NCBI GenBank assembly: GCA_013127575.1
Contig: CP053418.1
Span: 4,650,001 to 4,714,000, forward strand
Source of the DNA: Ramlibacter terrae
GTDB taxonomy: Bacteria; Pseudomonadota; Gammaproteobacteria; Burkholderiales; Burkholderiaceae_C
DNA: 64,000 nt
Direction of reading: 5' to 3'
Both the position numbers and the translations under genes were made by a program. The notes below the pieces were generated by a model that saw only the letters and a program-made list of their open reading frames with translations, did no database searches and had not been told where the DNA came from. How positions within the stretch are numbered: the first letter of the stretch is position 1; each line of letters opens with the position of its first letter. Shown piece after piece: positions 8,728 through 20,633 of the stretch.

Positions 8728-9385
8728 CTACAAACCGGGCGGCCGCGCGTGCCTTTCGGCGTAGAGCGCCAGCTCCACGTCGTTGCGGGTGCCGGTCTTT
8801 TCCAGGATGCGCGCCCGGTAGGTGCTCACGGTGTTCGACGCGAGCTGCAGCCGTGCACCAATCTCGCCCACGCTGTGCCCCGAAACGAGCAGCCGGAACA
8901 CCTGGTGCTCGCGGTGCGACAAGGCCTCTGGCCCGGACTTCGCGCTCGCGCCCCCGACGGCGTTGGCCAGCGCCTCCGCGGTGGTCGGCGTGACGTACAC
9001 GCCGCCGACGGCCAGCTTGCGCACGGCGGCCACCATCGCATCGGGGTCCGCGCCCTTGTTCAAGTAGCCGGCCGCGCCCAGCTTGATGCAGCGCACCGCG
9101 TACTGCCGTTCGGGATAGGTGGAGAGCATCAGCACAGGCAACGCCGGCCGGTGGCGCGCAAGGCCTGCAGCACGTCCAGTCCGTCGCGCCCCGGCATGGC
9201 GATGTCCAGCAGCACCACATCCAGGCCGTCGGGCCGCCCAGCGCCCCAACCTGGCGCAGCACGTCGTCGCCGTCCACGGCTTCCGCGCAGACCCGCAGGT
9301 CGGGCGCGTCCGCGAACACCTGCTTGAGCCCTTCGCGGACGATCCGGTGATCGTCGCCGAGGAGGATGCGGATCGCCTTATCCAT
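8728..9385 (-). CDS. LuxR/NarL-family response regulator
   Basis: Response regulator of about 218 residues. The receiver starts IRILLGDDHRIVREGLKQV (acidic pocket DD), the phosphoacceptor Asp is in VVLLDIAMPG (third frame), and the conserved Thr/Ser-Lys region includes VLMLSTYPERQYAVRC and GYLNKGADPD. The C-terminal GerE helix-turn-helix is LSHREHQVFRLLVSGHSVGE and LQLASNTVSTYRARIL. Two frame changes (near 9240 and 9155). Its ATG overlaps the stop of the kinase gene upstream, so the pair is translated together. It lies just upstream of cynA on the same strand, making that operon its most obvious target. Confidence 0.92.
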
Positions 9386-10509
9386 GGGGCAGCGGCATGT
9401 CGAGCGTGACCACGGCGCCCTCGCCCGGCCGGCTGTCGATCGCCAGCTGGCCGCCGAAATGGCGGGCCCGTTCGCGCATGCCCATCACGCCATAGGCCGT
9501 CGGCGCTTCCAGCGCCTCGCGCGCGGCGCCGACGCCGTCGTCCGCCACCGCGATGCGCAGCCGGCCTTCGTCGCAGGCGATGCGCACGCCGAGCCGGCTG
9601 GCGCGCGCATGCCGGCCGACGTTGCTCAGCATCTCCGGAAGATGCGGAACACCGCCATGGCCTGCGGCTCCGGCAGCTCCGGCGGTTGCGGCTCCTGCAG
9701 GTTCCAGTCGAGCGCGAGTTCGGCGGACTGCACGAAGTCGTGCGCCTGCCACTCCAGCGCCGCCCACAGCCCCCGGTGGTCGAGGATGCTCGGACGCAGG
9801 TCGGTGATGATGCGGCCCACGTTGCCGACGGCGCTTTCGATCGCGCGGCCCATGTTCTGGCACTTGCAGCGCATCGTCTGGCGCATGTCCTGCGCCGCGC
9901 CGGCGTCGCGTCCCTGCTGCTCCGACAGCCGCTTGTCCAGCCAGTTCACGTCCATCTTCAGCGCCACCAGCAGGCTGCCCAGCTCGTCGTGGATCTCGCG
10001 GGCGATGCGCGTGCGCTCCTCCTCCCGTACCTTCTCCGACCAGGCCGCGAGCTCGCGCTGGCGCGCAGCGCCTCCGACAGTTCGCGCGTGCGCTCGGCCA
10101 CGCGCTGCTCCGGGTCCGCCTTGGCCTGCCGCAGCGCGCTGGCCGCCCGGTTGCGCTCGGTGATGTCGACGAAGGTGATGACCGCGCCGCGCACCGCGGC
10201 GCCTTCCATGATCGGGTGGCTGGAGTACTCCACCGGGAAGGCGCTGCGGTCGCGCCGCCAGAACACCTCGGTGTCGATCCGGCACGGCAGCCCCTGCCGG
10301 AAGGCGTTGAAGATCGGGCAGTCGGTGTCCGGGTACGGGCTGCCGTCCGCGTGCGAGTGGTGGGTGAGGGCATGCATGTTGCGCCCGAGCACCTCCGCCT
10401 GCTCGAACCCGAGCAGCGCCGCGCCGGCACGGTTGATGAAGATGCAGTGGCCGGCCAGGTCGATCCCGAAGATGCCCTCGCCGGCCGATTCCAGCAGCAA
10501 GCCGAGCAT
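9378..10509 (-). CDS. PAS-domain sensor histidine kinase (HisKA_3 type)
   Basis: Kinase of about 380 residues, without membrane segments. N-terminal PAS domain (residues about 1-120: SAGEGIFGIDLAGHCIFINR ... VITFVDITERNRAA), coiled linker, then the NarX/DegS-type dimerisation domain REEERTRIAREIHDELGSLL with the phospho-accepting His in REIHDELG, and a GHKL ATPase domain with LSNVGRHARASRLGV (N box) and VADDGVGAAREAL, YGVMGMRERA (G boxes). Frame changes near 10060 and 9637. Being soluble, it should sense a cytoplasmic signal through PAS. It is translationally coupled to the LuxR-type regulator and follows a DUF1348 gene. Confidence 0.92.
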
Positions 10510-10511
10510 GG

Positions 10512-10979
10512 CTACAGCCCGAGCTCCGACAGGCCCGGATGCGCGTCGGGCCGCCGCCCCAGCGGCCAGTGGAACTTGCGCTCGCCTTCGGCGATGGGCA
10601 GGTCGTTGATGCTCGCGAAGCGGCGGTGCATCAGGCCCGCGGGCGTGAACTCCCAGTTCTCGTTGCCGTAGCTGCGGAACCAGTGGCCGCTGTCGTCGTG
10701 CCACTCGTACGCGAAGCGCACCGCGATGCGCTCGCCGGTGAAGGCCCACAGCTCCTTGACCAGCCGGTAGTCCAGTTCCCGCGCCCACTTGCGTTGCAGG
10801 AAGCCGCGCACCTGCTCCCGGCCCGTGGGGAATTCGGCGCGGTTGCGCCACTGCGTGTCCTCGGTGTAGACCTGCACGACCCGGTCGGGGTCGCGGCTGT
10901 TCCGGGCGTCCTCGGCCAGCCGCACCTTGGTGGCGGCGGATTCAGCGGTGAAGGGAGGCAGCGGCGGCTTGGTGTCCAT
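10512..10979 (-). CDS. DUF1348 / SnoaL-like protein (NTF2 fold)
   Basis: Intact 155-residue protein with the DUF1348 pattern: [80 protein letters not shown] and [15 protein letters not shown]. The family has an NTF2-like cone fold and unknown function. Its stop is 2 bp before the kinase ATG, so it is the first gene of the DUF1348-kinase-regulator run. It could produce or bind the ligand for the kinase, but this is only inference from position. Confidence 0.9.
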   Translation of the reverse strand: MDTKPPLPPFTAESAATKVRLAEDARNSRDPDRVVQVYTEDTQWRNRAEFPTGREQVRGFLQRKWARELDYRLVKELWAFTGERIAVRFAYEWHDDSGHWFRSYGNENWEFTPAGLMHRRFASINDLPIAEGERKFHWPLGRRPDAHPGLSELGL

Positions 10980-11018
10980 GCCGCGGGGGAAGGCACTTTC
11001 CGTGCCGGGCGGCAGCGA

Positions 11019-11206
11019 TCAGGCGTCGCCGAGCTGCCACTCGCCGACCAGCCGGACGCGTTCGTCCGGGCTTCGGGCAGTTCGCCCTCGGCGGCCGCGG
11101 CGATCGCGGCGATGGGCGCCAGCGGCTCGTCCACCCGTGCCACGACCGGCGGCACGGCGGCAGCACGGGAAGTCGTTGGCAGCTGGAAGATGGAGGAAAA
11201 GCGCAT
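11019..11206 (-). CDS. Small hypothetical protein
   Basis: Possible small protein of about 62 residues. It starts MRFSSIFQLPTTSRAAAVPP (ATG 11206, Shine-Dalgarno-like GGGGTGATC just upstream), continues LAPIAAIAAAAEGELPE, and after one frame change near 11075 ends DERVRLVGEWQLGDA. GC-rich third positions support coding on this strand, but no family is recognised, and the reading depends on the inferred frame change. Confidence 0.4.
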
Positions 11207-11326
11207 GAGGATCACCCCGGCTGCCAGTCTGGGGCTGCCTCGTGCAGGGCGCGCGTGAAGTACCACACGGCCCGCCGCTATATCGCGGCGGGTGTGGCAT
11301 GGCGCCAACTCGACCGTGCGGCAGAG

Positions 11327-11650
11327 CTAGCGGCCGACCGCCTTCTCCAGTTCCGCCTTGTTCATCGTCGACCGGCCGGAGATGCCCTTGCGCTTGGCCT
11401 CTTCGTACAGCTGGTCGCGGGTGCGGCCGCCTTCGCCGCGGTGCGAGCGCTGGCCGCCGCGCACCGGCGCCGGCGTGTCGCGCCGGGCCTGCGGGCTGGA
11501 CTTCTTCGCCTCGCCGTGCTGCGCGCGTTCCTTGTTGACCGTGCGGGCCGCGATCTCCTCCGAGACCTTCTCGCTCTTGCCGCGCTTCTTCAGGCCGTCC
11601 TTGATGTGGTCGTACTGGCGTTCGCGCTTCGCGCTCCAGGCTTTGGGCAT
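11327..11650 (-). CDS. Plasmid stabilization / Rho-N-like small basic protein
   Basis: Intact 107-residue very basic protein. The N-terminal block MPKAWSAKRERQYDHIKDGL and EEIAARTVNKERAQHGE is the hallmark of a widespread small family annotated as plasmid stabilization protein; the C-terminal block GGRTRDQLYEEAKRKGISGR followed by STMNKAELEKAVGR is a SAP/Rho N-terminal-like nucleic-acid-binding motif. There is no toxin-antitoxin partner here, so the plasmid name is historical; a chromosomal DNA/RNA-binding stress role is more likely. It follows a CBS protein gene by 19 bp. Confidence 0.85.
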   Translation of the reverse strand: MPKAWSAKRERQYDHIKDGLKKRGKSEKVSEEIAARTVNKERAQHGEAKKSSPQARRDTPAPVRGGQRSHRGEGGRTRDQLYEEAKRKGISGRSTMNKAELEKAVGR

Positions 11651-11669
11651 GCTTCGTTCTCCTTTTGCT

Positions 11670-12122
11670 TTAGTGGTTTCCTTGCGGGCGATCGGGTTCG
11701 GCCGGCGAGGAGATGTCCCCGAGCGAGACGCCGACTTCCACGTCTTCGTCGGAGTTCTTGGCGGCGATGTCGCCCAGCGACACGATCCCCACCAGCTTCT
11801 GGTTGCCGTCGACCACGGGCAGGCGGCGGATCTGCGCCTCCGCCATCTCGCCCAGCACCTGGTCGATGTCGTCCTCCTCGCGGGCGCAGCGGACATGCGC
11901 GCTCATCACGTCGGCCAGCTTCATGGTGCGCAGCTCGCCCTCGATGGCGACGCCGCGGACCACGATGTCGCGGTCGGTCACCATGCCGACCAGCTTGTCG
12001 CCGTCGACGATGGGGATCACGCCCACGTTGAGTTCGTCCATGGCTTGCGCCGCCTGCACCACCGTGTCGTCGGGCCCCAGCGTGCGCACGCCCCGGGTCA
12101 TGACTTCCGCCACCGTCGTCAT
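11670..12122 (-). CDS. Tandem CBS-domain protein
   Basis: Intact 150-residue protein made almost wholly of two CBS domains: first VAEVMTRGVRTLGPDDTVVQ with VGVIPIVDGDKLVGMVTDRD, second LADVMSAHVRCAREEDDIDQ with IRRLPVVDGNQKLVGIVSLG. Such stand-alone pairs bind adenine nucleotides and act as energy-state sensors or stress proteins. ATG 12122 gives the usual short lead before the first CBS. The following gene (Rho-N-like stress protein) is 19 bp downstream on the same strand. Confidence 0.92.
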   Translation of the reverse strand: MTTVAEVMTRGVRTLGPDDTVVQAAQAMDELNVGVIPIVDGDKLVGMVTDRDIVVRGVAIEGELRTMKLADVMSAHVRCAREEDDIDQVLGEMAEAQIRRLPVVDGNQKLVGIVSLGDIAAKNSDEDVEVGVSLGDISSPAEPDRPQGNH

Positions 12123-12243
12123 CGCCTGCTCCTTGCCGTCGCGGCCGGCAACGGCGCCGGCCGACAAGGCCACTATCGGGCGGGTGTGCGGGAGGCTGTT
12201 GTGGGCGACTGCCCAAGCTGCCGTAGGACGGCGTTGATGCGCA

Positions 12244-13053
12244 TCAGGTGCGCGGTGCGACCGTGGACAGCGGCAGGCTGGAGATTTCCCGCAGCAGCGC
12301 GGCGAGCTGGAGGCCGACCGCGTCGAGGACCACACGGCCTTTTTCCGCGGTGGCGGCGGCGGCGTTGCCGGCCGCGCCTTCCGGGTTGTAGTCGCGCATG
12401 GCCCAGCCGAGCTTGGCGCTGCGGCCGTTGCCCAGCACCGGGTACTGCGCGGCGCGTTCGCGGGAGGTGGAACCGAAGTCCCGCGCCTGCGCCGTGCGCA
12501 CCGTCCGCGGGCGCAGCGCCAGCATCAGCGAAGTCTCGATCTCGCCGCCATGGACGCCGAAGCGGTGTTCGTCGGGCGTGAACTGGCCGTTCGCCTCCGC
12601 CAGCGGCAGGTTCCACCAGCTGCAGCCGTAGACGATCAGTCCGCAACGGGTGCGCAGCTCCCGGGCAGCGATGTCGAGCAGGCTGACCTGGCCGCCATGC
12701 GCGTTGAACAGCAGCAGCTTCTTCACACCGGCGCGCGCCACGCATTCACCCAGCTCGATCCGGTGGCCAGCACGGTGTTGAACGAGAGGGTGAGCGTGCC
12801 CGCGAAGTCGCCGTGCTCCGGGCTGTAGCCGACCTGCTGCGTGGGCAGCACCAGCACCGGCAGCTCCGCGGGCAGGTGCGGCAAGGCGTGCGCCACCATG
12901 CCGTCGACCAGCGCCACGGTCCACGGCCAGCGGCAGGTGCGGACCGTGCTGCTCGGTCGCGCCGACGGGCAGCACGGCGACCGTCGCGGCCGGATCGAGC
13001 GCGGCGAAATCGGTGGTGGCGAGATCGGCCCAGAAGCGGGAGGGGGTGGCCAT
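12244..13053 (-). CDS. Creatininase-family amidohydrolase
   Basis: About 270-residue member of the creatininase/MftE family (metal-dependent amide hydrolases). Seen: VAVLPVGATEQHGPHLPLAVD with metal-binding Glu/His (TEQHGPHLP), LVDGMVAHALPHLP, VGYSPEHGDFAGTLTLS with a further His, VKKLLLFNAHGGQVSLLDIA, and DEHRFGVHGGEIETSLML. Two frame changes (near 12930 and 12765). It is unlikely to be a true creatininase without creatine genes; homologues hydrolyse various cyclic amides or act in cofactor maturation. It is 18 bp downstream of aceE on the same strand. Confidence 0.87.
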   Translation of the reverse strand: MATPSRFWADLATTDFAALDPAATVAVLPVGATEQHGPHLPLAVDRGAGRRHGGARLAAPARGAAGAGAAHAAGRLQPGARRLRGHAHPLVQHRAGHRIELGECVARAGVKKLLLFNAHGGQVSLLDIAARELRTRCGLIVYGCSWWNLPLAEANGQFTPDEHRFGVHGGEIETSLMLALRPRTVRTAQARDFGSTSRERAAQYPVLGNGRSAKLGWAMRDYNPEGAAGNAAAATAEKGRVVLDAVGLQLAALLREISSLPLSTVAPRT

Positions 13054-13071
13054 GGGCCGATCTTAGGGGGA

Positions 13072-15684
<2,613 letters not shown>

Positions 15685-15788
15685 GCTCGCACTGTAGGCA
15701 CCCACGGGCAGCATGGGATAGCGAAAGATGAGTGCCGGCCGAGTTCAGCCGCATAAAATGCCGCGAACTCAAGGAATAGCCGCATTCC

Positions 15789-16252
15789 ATGCAACTCGAC
15801 GCCATCGACCTGCGCATCCTGGCGCAACTGCAGCAGGACGGCTCGCTGACCAACGTCGAACTGGCGCGGCGCGTCCACCTTTCGCCGTCGCCGTGCCTCG
15901 CGCGGGTAAAGGCGCTCGAGGCCGCCGGCGTGATCGAGCGCTACGTGGCCCTCGCCAGCGCCAAGGCGCTGGGCCCGGGCCTCAACGTGTTCATCAGCAT
16001 CAGCCTCAAGGAACAGTCCAAGGAGTCGCTGGCGGAGTTCGAGCGGCGCATCGCGGAGCACGACGAGGTCATGGAGTGCTACCTCATGACCGGCGACAGC
16101 GACTACCTCATCCGCGTGGTCCTGGCCGACATCGCGGCGCTGGAGCGCTTCATCTCGAGCAGCTCACGCCCATTCCCGGCATCGAGAAGATCCGCTCGAG
16201 CTTCGCCCTGAAGCAGGTGCGCTCCAAGACCGCCCTGCCGCTGCCCGCGTGA
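15789..16252 (+). CDS. Lrp/AsnC-family transcriptional regulator
   Basis: About 154-residue regulator: N-terminal winged helix ([40 protein letters not shown]) and C-terminal RAM/ACT-like ligand-binding domain ([38 protein letters not shown], ending [19 protein letters not shown]). One frame change near 16158. The MTGDSDYL block is the usual effector-site region. It is divergent from aceE with 104 bp between the starts, the classical arrangement for an Lrp protein controlling its neighbour; branched-chain or aromatic amino acids are plausible effectors, but this is inference. Confidence 0.9.
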
Positions 16253-16372
16253 CTACACGGCCTTGGCGCGGGCCCACGCGGCCGCAGGAACGAAGCTGAC
16301 TGCCGGGCAGCCTGTGCGCCCGTGCTGCGATGCGGCATCGGCCGAATGTGCCGGGCGGGGCTTCCCAGCACC

Positions 16373-16537
16373 ATGGAGTCCATGGAAGCGCTTCGCACCC
16401 TCACCCGCCAGCCGGAGCCCGCGCAATGGGCCAAGGCCTTCTGGCCGATGGTGGCAGTGGCTGTGGCCGCGATGCTGGACCAATCGACGCGCGGCCCTTC
16501 GGTCACGACGCTGCTGCTGACCGCCGCTTTCGGCTGA
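16373..16537 (+). CDS. Possible small membrane-associated protein
   Basis: Candidate 54-residue ORF in the 331-bp gap between the Lrp gene and the AlaX gene. It starts MESMEALRTLTRQPEPAQ and contains a hydrophobic stretch WPMVAVAVAAMLDQ. Third positions are strongly G/C as in neighbouring genes, but there is no clear Shine-Dalgarno and no recognised family. The rest of the gap shows nothing I can name. Confidence 0.35.
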   Translation: MESMEALRTLTRQPEPAQWAKAFWPMVAVAVAAMLDQSTRGPSVTTLLLTAAFG

Positions 16538-16583
16538 GCCCCGCCGCGGGACACGCTCCGGGCGTTGGCGCGACAATCGCGCC

Positions 16584-17323
16584 ATGACCCAAGAGCTGTT
16601 CCGCCGGGACGCCTACCTGCGGGAGACACCCGCCACCATCCTCGCCATCACCGACCAAGGCCTGGTCCTCGATCGCACCGTCTTCTATCCGCTCGGCGGC
16701 GGGCAAGCCGGCGACACCGGCGCCTGGTGCTCGCCAACGGCGACAAGCTGCAGATCGCCGACACCCACAAGGTCAAGGACGCCGAAGGCCGTCCGACCGC
16801 CGACATCGCGCACCTCCCGGCGCCCGGGCAGGACGAACTCCTCCAGCTGCTGCAGCCCGGCGACCGGTGATCGCGCGGGTGGCTGGGACCGCCGGCACCG
16901 CCTGATGCGCTTCCACACCACCACGCACCTGCTGTGCCACCCGGTGCCGCAACTGGTGAACGGCTGCTCGATCACGCCCGAGTACGCGCGCCGGACTTCA
17001 ACATGACCGAGCCGCTGGACAAGGACGCGCTCACCGCCGGCATCGCCCGGCTGGTCGCCGGCGCGCACCCGGTGGAGATCGGCGCGATCAGCGATGCCGA
17101 GCTCGACGCCAATCCCGCGCTGGTCAAGAGCATGTCGGTGCAGCCGCCGCGCGGCACCGGCACCATCCGCACCATCCGCATCGGCGGCGTGGACGGACCG
17201 CTGGACTTCCAGCCCTGCGGCGGCACGCACGTGGCCAACACCGCCGAAATCGGCAGCGTGGTCGTCACCAAGATCGAGAAGAAGAGCGCCACCACCCGGC
17301 GCGTGGTGCTGGGCTTCGCCTGA
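16584..17323 (+). CDS. Alanyl-tRNA editing protein (AlaX-like)
   Basis: About 247-residue protein related to the editing domain of AlaRS, which hydrolyses Ser/Gly mischarged on tRNA-Ala. Seen: VFYPLGGGQAGDTG, the zinc motif MRFHTTTHLLCHP (HxxxH), and the second metal motif LDFQPCGGTHVANTAEIG (CxxxH). At least four frame changes are needed (near 16727, 16865, 16880 and 16992), the highest density in the window. All conserved metal ligands survive, so the gene is most likely intact in the organism. The length fits the AlaX-M group, which lacks the N-terminal aminoacylation domain. Confidence 0.88.
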
Positions 17324-17364
17324 TGGCCGGAACTAACCGGCCGTTGCTGAGCTCCATCGGATCC

Positions 17365-19512
17365 ATGAAGCTGCCGCGACTCGCCGCCGCCGCCTGCGGC
17401 CCGGCGCTGCTGCCGCTGGGCGCGGCCGCGCAATCCGGCGCGAAAGCCGTCGTCGTCACCGAACGCGTGCGCGCCGAACTGATGGCGCATGCGCCGGAAG
17501 GCGTGGAGCCCGGCAAGCCGGTCTGGGTGGGGCTGCAACTGCGGCACCAGCCCGAGTGGCACACCTACTGGAAGAACTCCGGCGACTCCGGGCTGCCGAC
17601 GCAGCTCACGTGGTCGCTGCCCGCGGGCATCGAGGCGGGCGAGATCGCTGGCCGGTGCCGAAGAAGATCCCGATCGGCCCGCTGGCCAACTACGGCTACG
17701 AAGGCACGGTGCTGCTGCCGGTGCCGCTCACCGTCACGCCGGCCTTCAAGCCCTCGGTGTTCTCGGGCGACGTGGAGATCAAGCTCAAGGCCGCCTGGCT
17801 CGTCTGCAAGCAGGAATGCATTCCCGAAGAAGGCGAGTTCGCGCTGAAGCTGCCGGCCCGCAGCACCACCGCGGCGAACGGCCAGGCTTTCGAGGCAGCG
17901 CTGGCGGCGCAGCCCCGGCCCGTGCCGGCCGGCCTGCAAGGCGTGCGCCCGGAAAGCACCGCCCGCATCGACGGCAACACGCTGGTCGTGAGCGTGCAGG
18001 GGCTGCCGGTGCCGGTGCGCGGCAAGACGCTGGAGTTCTTCCCGGAAACCAGCGAGGTGATCGAGACCGGCGCCCGCTGGACCCGGCCTGGAGCGGCGCG
18101 GAATGGACGGCGCGGGTGCCGCTGTCGCCCCAGCGCAGCGCCAGCCCCGGCGTGGTGCCGGTGGTGGTCGCCGATGGCGGCCGGGGCTGGCGCGCCGAAC
18201 TCAAGGTGGTGGGCGGCTGGCCGGCCACGGCAGCGCCGGCGACGGTCTCTCCGGCGCTGGAGCAGGCGCTGCGCGCCAACGCGGCGGCGACGCCCGCTGC
18301 CGGCGGCGCCGCCTCCATCGGCTTCGCGGCGGCGCTGCTCGGCGCCTTGCTCGGCGGCCTCATCCTCAACCTGATGCCTTGCGTGTTCCCGGTGCTCGCG
18401 ATCAAGGTGGTGGGCTTCACGCGCCATGCCGACGATCGCCGGGGCCACCGCATCGGCGGCCTGGCCTACACCGCGGGCGTCGTGGTGTCGTTCGTGGCGC
18501 TCGCGGGCGTGATGCTCGCGCTCCGCGCCGCGGGGGAACAACTCGGGTGGGGCTTCCAGCTGCAGTCGCCGGCGGTCGTCGCCGGCCTGGCGGCGCTGTT
18601 CACGCTGATCGCGCTCAACCTCGCGGGCGTCTTCGAATTCCGGTCGCTGCTCCCGAGCAGCGTGGCCACGCTGGAAGCGCGCCATCCGGTCGCCGACGCC
18701 TTCCTCACCGGCGTGCTGGCGGTGGCGATCGCCTCGCCGTGCACGGCGCCGTTCATGGGCGCATCGCTGGGCCTGGCGGTCGGCCTGCCGGCCGCGCAGG
18801 CGCTGGCGATCTTCGCGGTGCTGGGCCTGGGCATGGCGCTGCCCTACCTCGTGGCAAGCTGGGTGCCGGCCGTGGCCGGCTGGCTGCCGCGGCCCGGCGC
18901 CTGGATGGAAACGTTCCGCCGCCTGATGGCCTTCCCGATGTTCGCCACCGTGGCGTGGCTGGTGTGGGTGCTCGGGCAGCAGAGCGGCGTCGACGGCGCC
19001 GGCGCGCTGCTGGCGCTGCTGGTCGCCCTGAGCATGCTGGTGTGGGCGCTGGCGCTGCGCGGGCACCCGTCGCGCTGGGCTCCGTGGCGCTGGCCGGGCT
19101 GGTGCTGGTGGCGTGGGCCACCGGCGGCGCGATCACGCGGCAGCCGCCGGAACAGCGCGCCGCGGCCGCCGGCAGTCTCTGGCAGCCTTGGGAAGCGAGC
19201 CGCGTCGATGCGCTGGTGGCCTCGGGCCGGCCGGTGTTCGTCGACTTCACCGCCGCCTGGTGCGTCACCTGCCAGTACAACAAGAAGACCACGCTGGCGC
19301 GCGACGACGTGCTGGCCGACTTCGCCGCCGCCAACTTCGCGCTGCTGCGCGCCGACTGGACGCGCCGCGACCCGGCCATCACCGCGGCGCTCGCGCAGCT
19401 CGGGCGCAACGGCGTGCCGGTGTACGTGATCTATCGCCGGGGGCGTCCGCCCGTGGTGCTGTCCGAGGTGCTGGGCGTGCAGGAAGTGCGCGCCGCCATC
19501 TCCCCACCGTAG
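17365..19512 (+). CDS. dsbD: Protein-disulfide reductase DsbD family
   Basis: About 715-residue inner-membrane electron relay. Signal peptide MKLPRLAAAACGPALLPLG then an N-terminal periplasmic domain (LRHQPEWHTYWKNSGDSGLP, YGYEGTVLLPVPLTV, WLVCKQECIPEEGEFAL with a Cys pair). The membrane domain (from about 18310) carries the redox cysteines in NLMPCVFPVLAIKVVGF and AIASPCTAPFMGASLGLA. The C-terminal thioredoxin domain has FVDFTAAWCVTCQYNKK. Three frame changes (near 17650, 18090 and 19078). ATG 17323 overlaps the AlaX stop (TGATG) and is an alternative start; 17365 gives a proper signal sequence. It moves electrons from thioredoxin to periplasmic thiols; the redoxin gene downstream is a likely partner. 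Confidence 0.9.
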
Positions 19513-19533
19513 TTCCCTGCCCGGGAGGTCTCC

Positions 19534-20138
19534 ATGTTGCGCCGTGCCCTGCTCGCCCTCCCCGCCCTCGCCTTCGCCGCCGCGCTGCAGGCAGCGCCAT
19601 CGGCGGGCCAGCCCGCTCCCGAGATCACGTTGAAGGACGCAGCCGGCAAGGCGGTCAAATTGAGCGACTACCGCGGCAAGTACGTGGTGCTCGAATGGAC
19701 CAACCCCGGCTGCCCCTACGTGCGCAAGCACTACGACAGCGGCAACATGGCGGCGACGCAGCGGGACGCCGCGGCCAGAGGCGCGGTGTGGCTGTCGGTC
19801 AATTCGACCGAGAAGGCCAGCTCCGACTATCTCGAGCCAGCGAAGCTGGTGGCGTGGCAGAAGGAGCGCAAGGTGCAGCCCACCGCGATGCTGATGGACG
19901 AGGAAGGCACGGCCGGCATGGCGTACGGCGCGCGCACCACGCCGCACATGTACATCGTCGATCCGCAGGGGCGGCTGGTCTATGCCGGCGGCATCGACAG
20001 CATTCCTTCCAGCAGCAAGGACGACATCGCCAAGGCCGTGAACTACGTGCGGCAGGGCTGGCCGAAGCCACCGCGGGCAAGCCCATCTCGGCGGCCACCA
20101 CGCGTCCGTACGGCTGCTCGATCAAGTACAAAGGCTGA
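19534..20138 (+). CDS. Secreted thioredoxin-fold redoxin
   Basis: About 200-residue periplasmic AhpC/TSA-type redoxin. Cleavable signal MLRRALLALPALAFAAALQA, then GQPAPEITLKDAAGKAVKLS and VVLEWTNPGCPYVRKHYDSG, where the usual CxxC is a single Cys; TPHMYIVDPQGRLVYAGGID is the second half. One frame change near 20060 leads to AGKPISAATTRPYGCSIKYK at the C-terminus, with a second Cys. It follows dsbD by 21 bp and probably receives electrons from it or acts as a thiol peroxidase. Its stop overlaps the next start (TGATG). Confidence 0.85.
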
Positions 20139-20629
20139 TGAGCACCATTTCCGAACTGCGCCGGATCCTCGGCACCTGCCGCACGATCGCGGTCGTGGGC
20201 CTGTCGCCGCAGTGGCACCGCCCCAGCTTCTTCGCGGCCAAGTACATGCAGGCGCACGGCTACCGCATCGTGCCGGTCAACCCGTCCGCGCCGGAGATCC
20301 TCGGGCAACCGAGCCACCCCAGCGTCACCGCGGCCGCCGAGGCCCTGGCGCGCGAAGGCGTGCGGATCGACATGGTCGACTGCTTCCGCCGCAGCGCCGA
20401 CATTCCGCCGATCGCCGACGAGGCCATCGCCATCGGCGCGAAGTGCCTGTGGCTGCAGATCGGCGTAGTCGACGAGGCTTCGGCAGCGAAGGCGCGCGCC
20501 GCCGGCCTCGACGTGGTGATGGACCGCTGCGTGAAGATCGAGCACGCCCGCCTGTTCGGCGGCCTCAACTGGGCCGGCGTGAACACGAAGGTCATCTCCG
20601 CGCGGCGGCCGCAGCAACTGTTCTACTGA
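20138..20629 (+). CDS. CoA-binding domain protein (YccU-like)
   Basis: Intact 163-residue protein with a single Rossmann-type CoA_binding_2 domain: RTIAVVGLSPQWHRPSFFAA, YMQAHGYRIVPVNPSAPEIL, EGVRIDMVDCFRRSADIPPI, AKCLWLQIGVVDEASAAKA and VVMDRCVKIEHARL. The last block is conserved across YccU proteins. The biological role is unknown; homologues bind CoA in structures. It is translationally coupled to the redoxin gene before it and 4 bp before the MetY-like gene. Confidence 0.92.
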   Translation: MSTISELRRILGTCRTIAVVGLSPQWHRPSFFAAKYMQAHGYRIVPVNPSAPEILGQPSHPSVTAAAEALAREGVRIDMVDCFRRSADIPPIADEAIAIGAKCLWLQIGVVDEASAAKARAAGLDVVMDRCVKIEHARLFGGLNWAGVNTKVISARRPQQLFY

Positions 20630-20633
20630 GCGC

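Noticed and set aside
11327-11650. Toxin-antitoxin or plasmid maintenance locus
   Set aside because: The family name says plasmid stabilization, but no toxin or partition gene is near and the setting is chromosomal.
16584-17323. AlaX gene as a pseudogene
   Set aside because: It has four frame changes, but both zinc motifs are perfect and neighbours show the same type of lesions, so sequence error is more likely.
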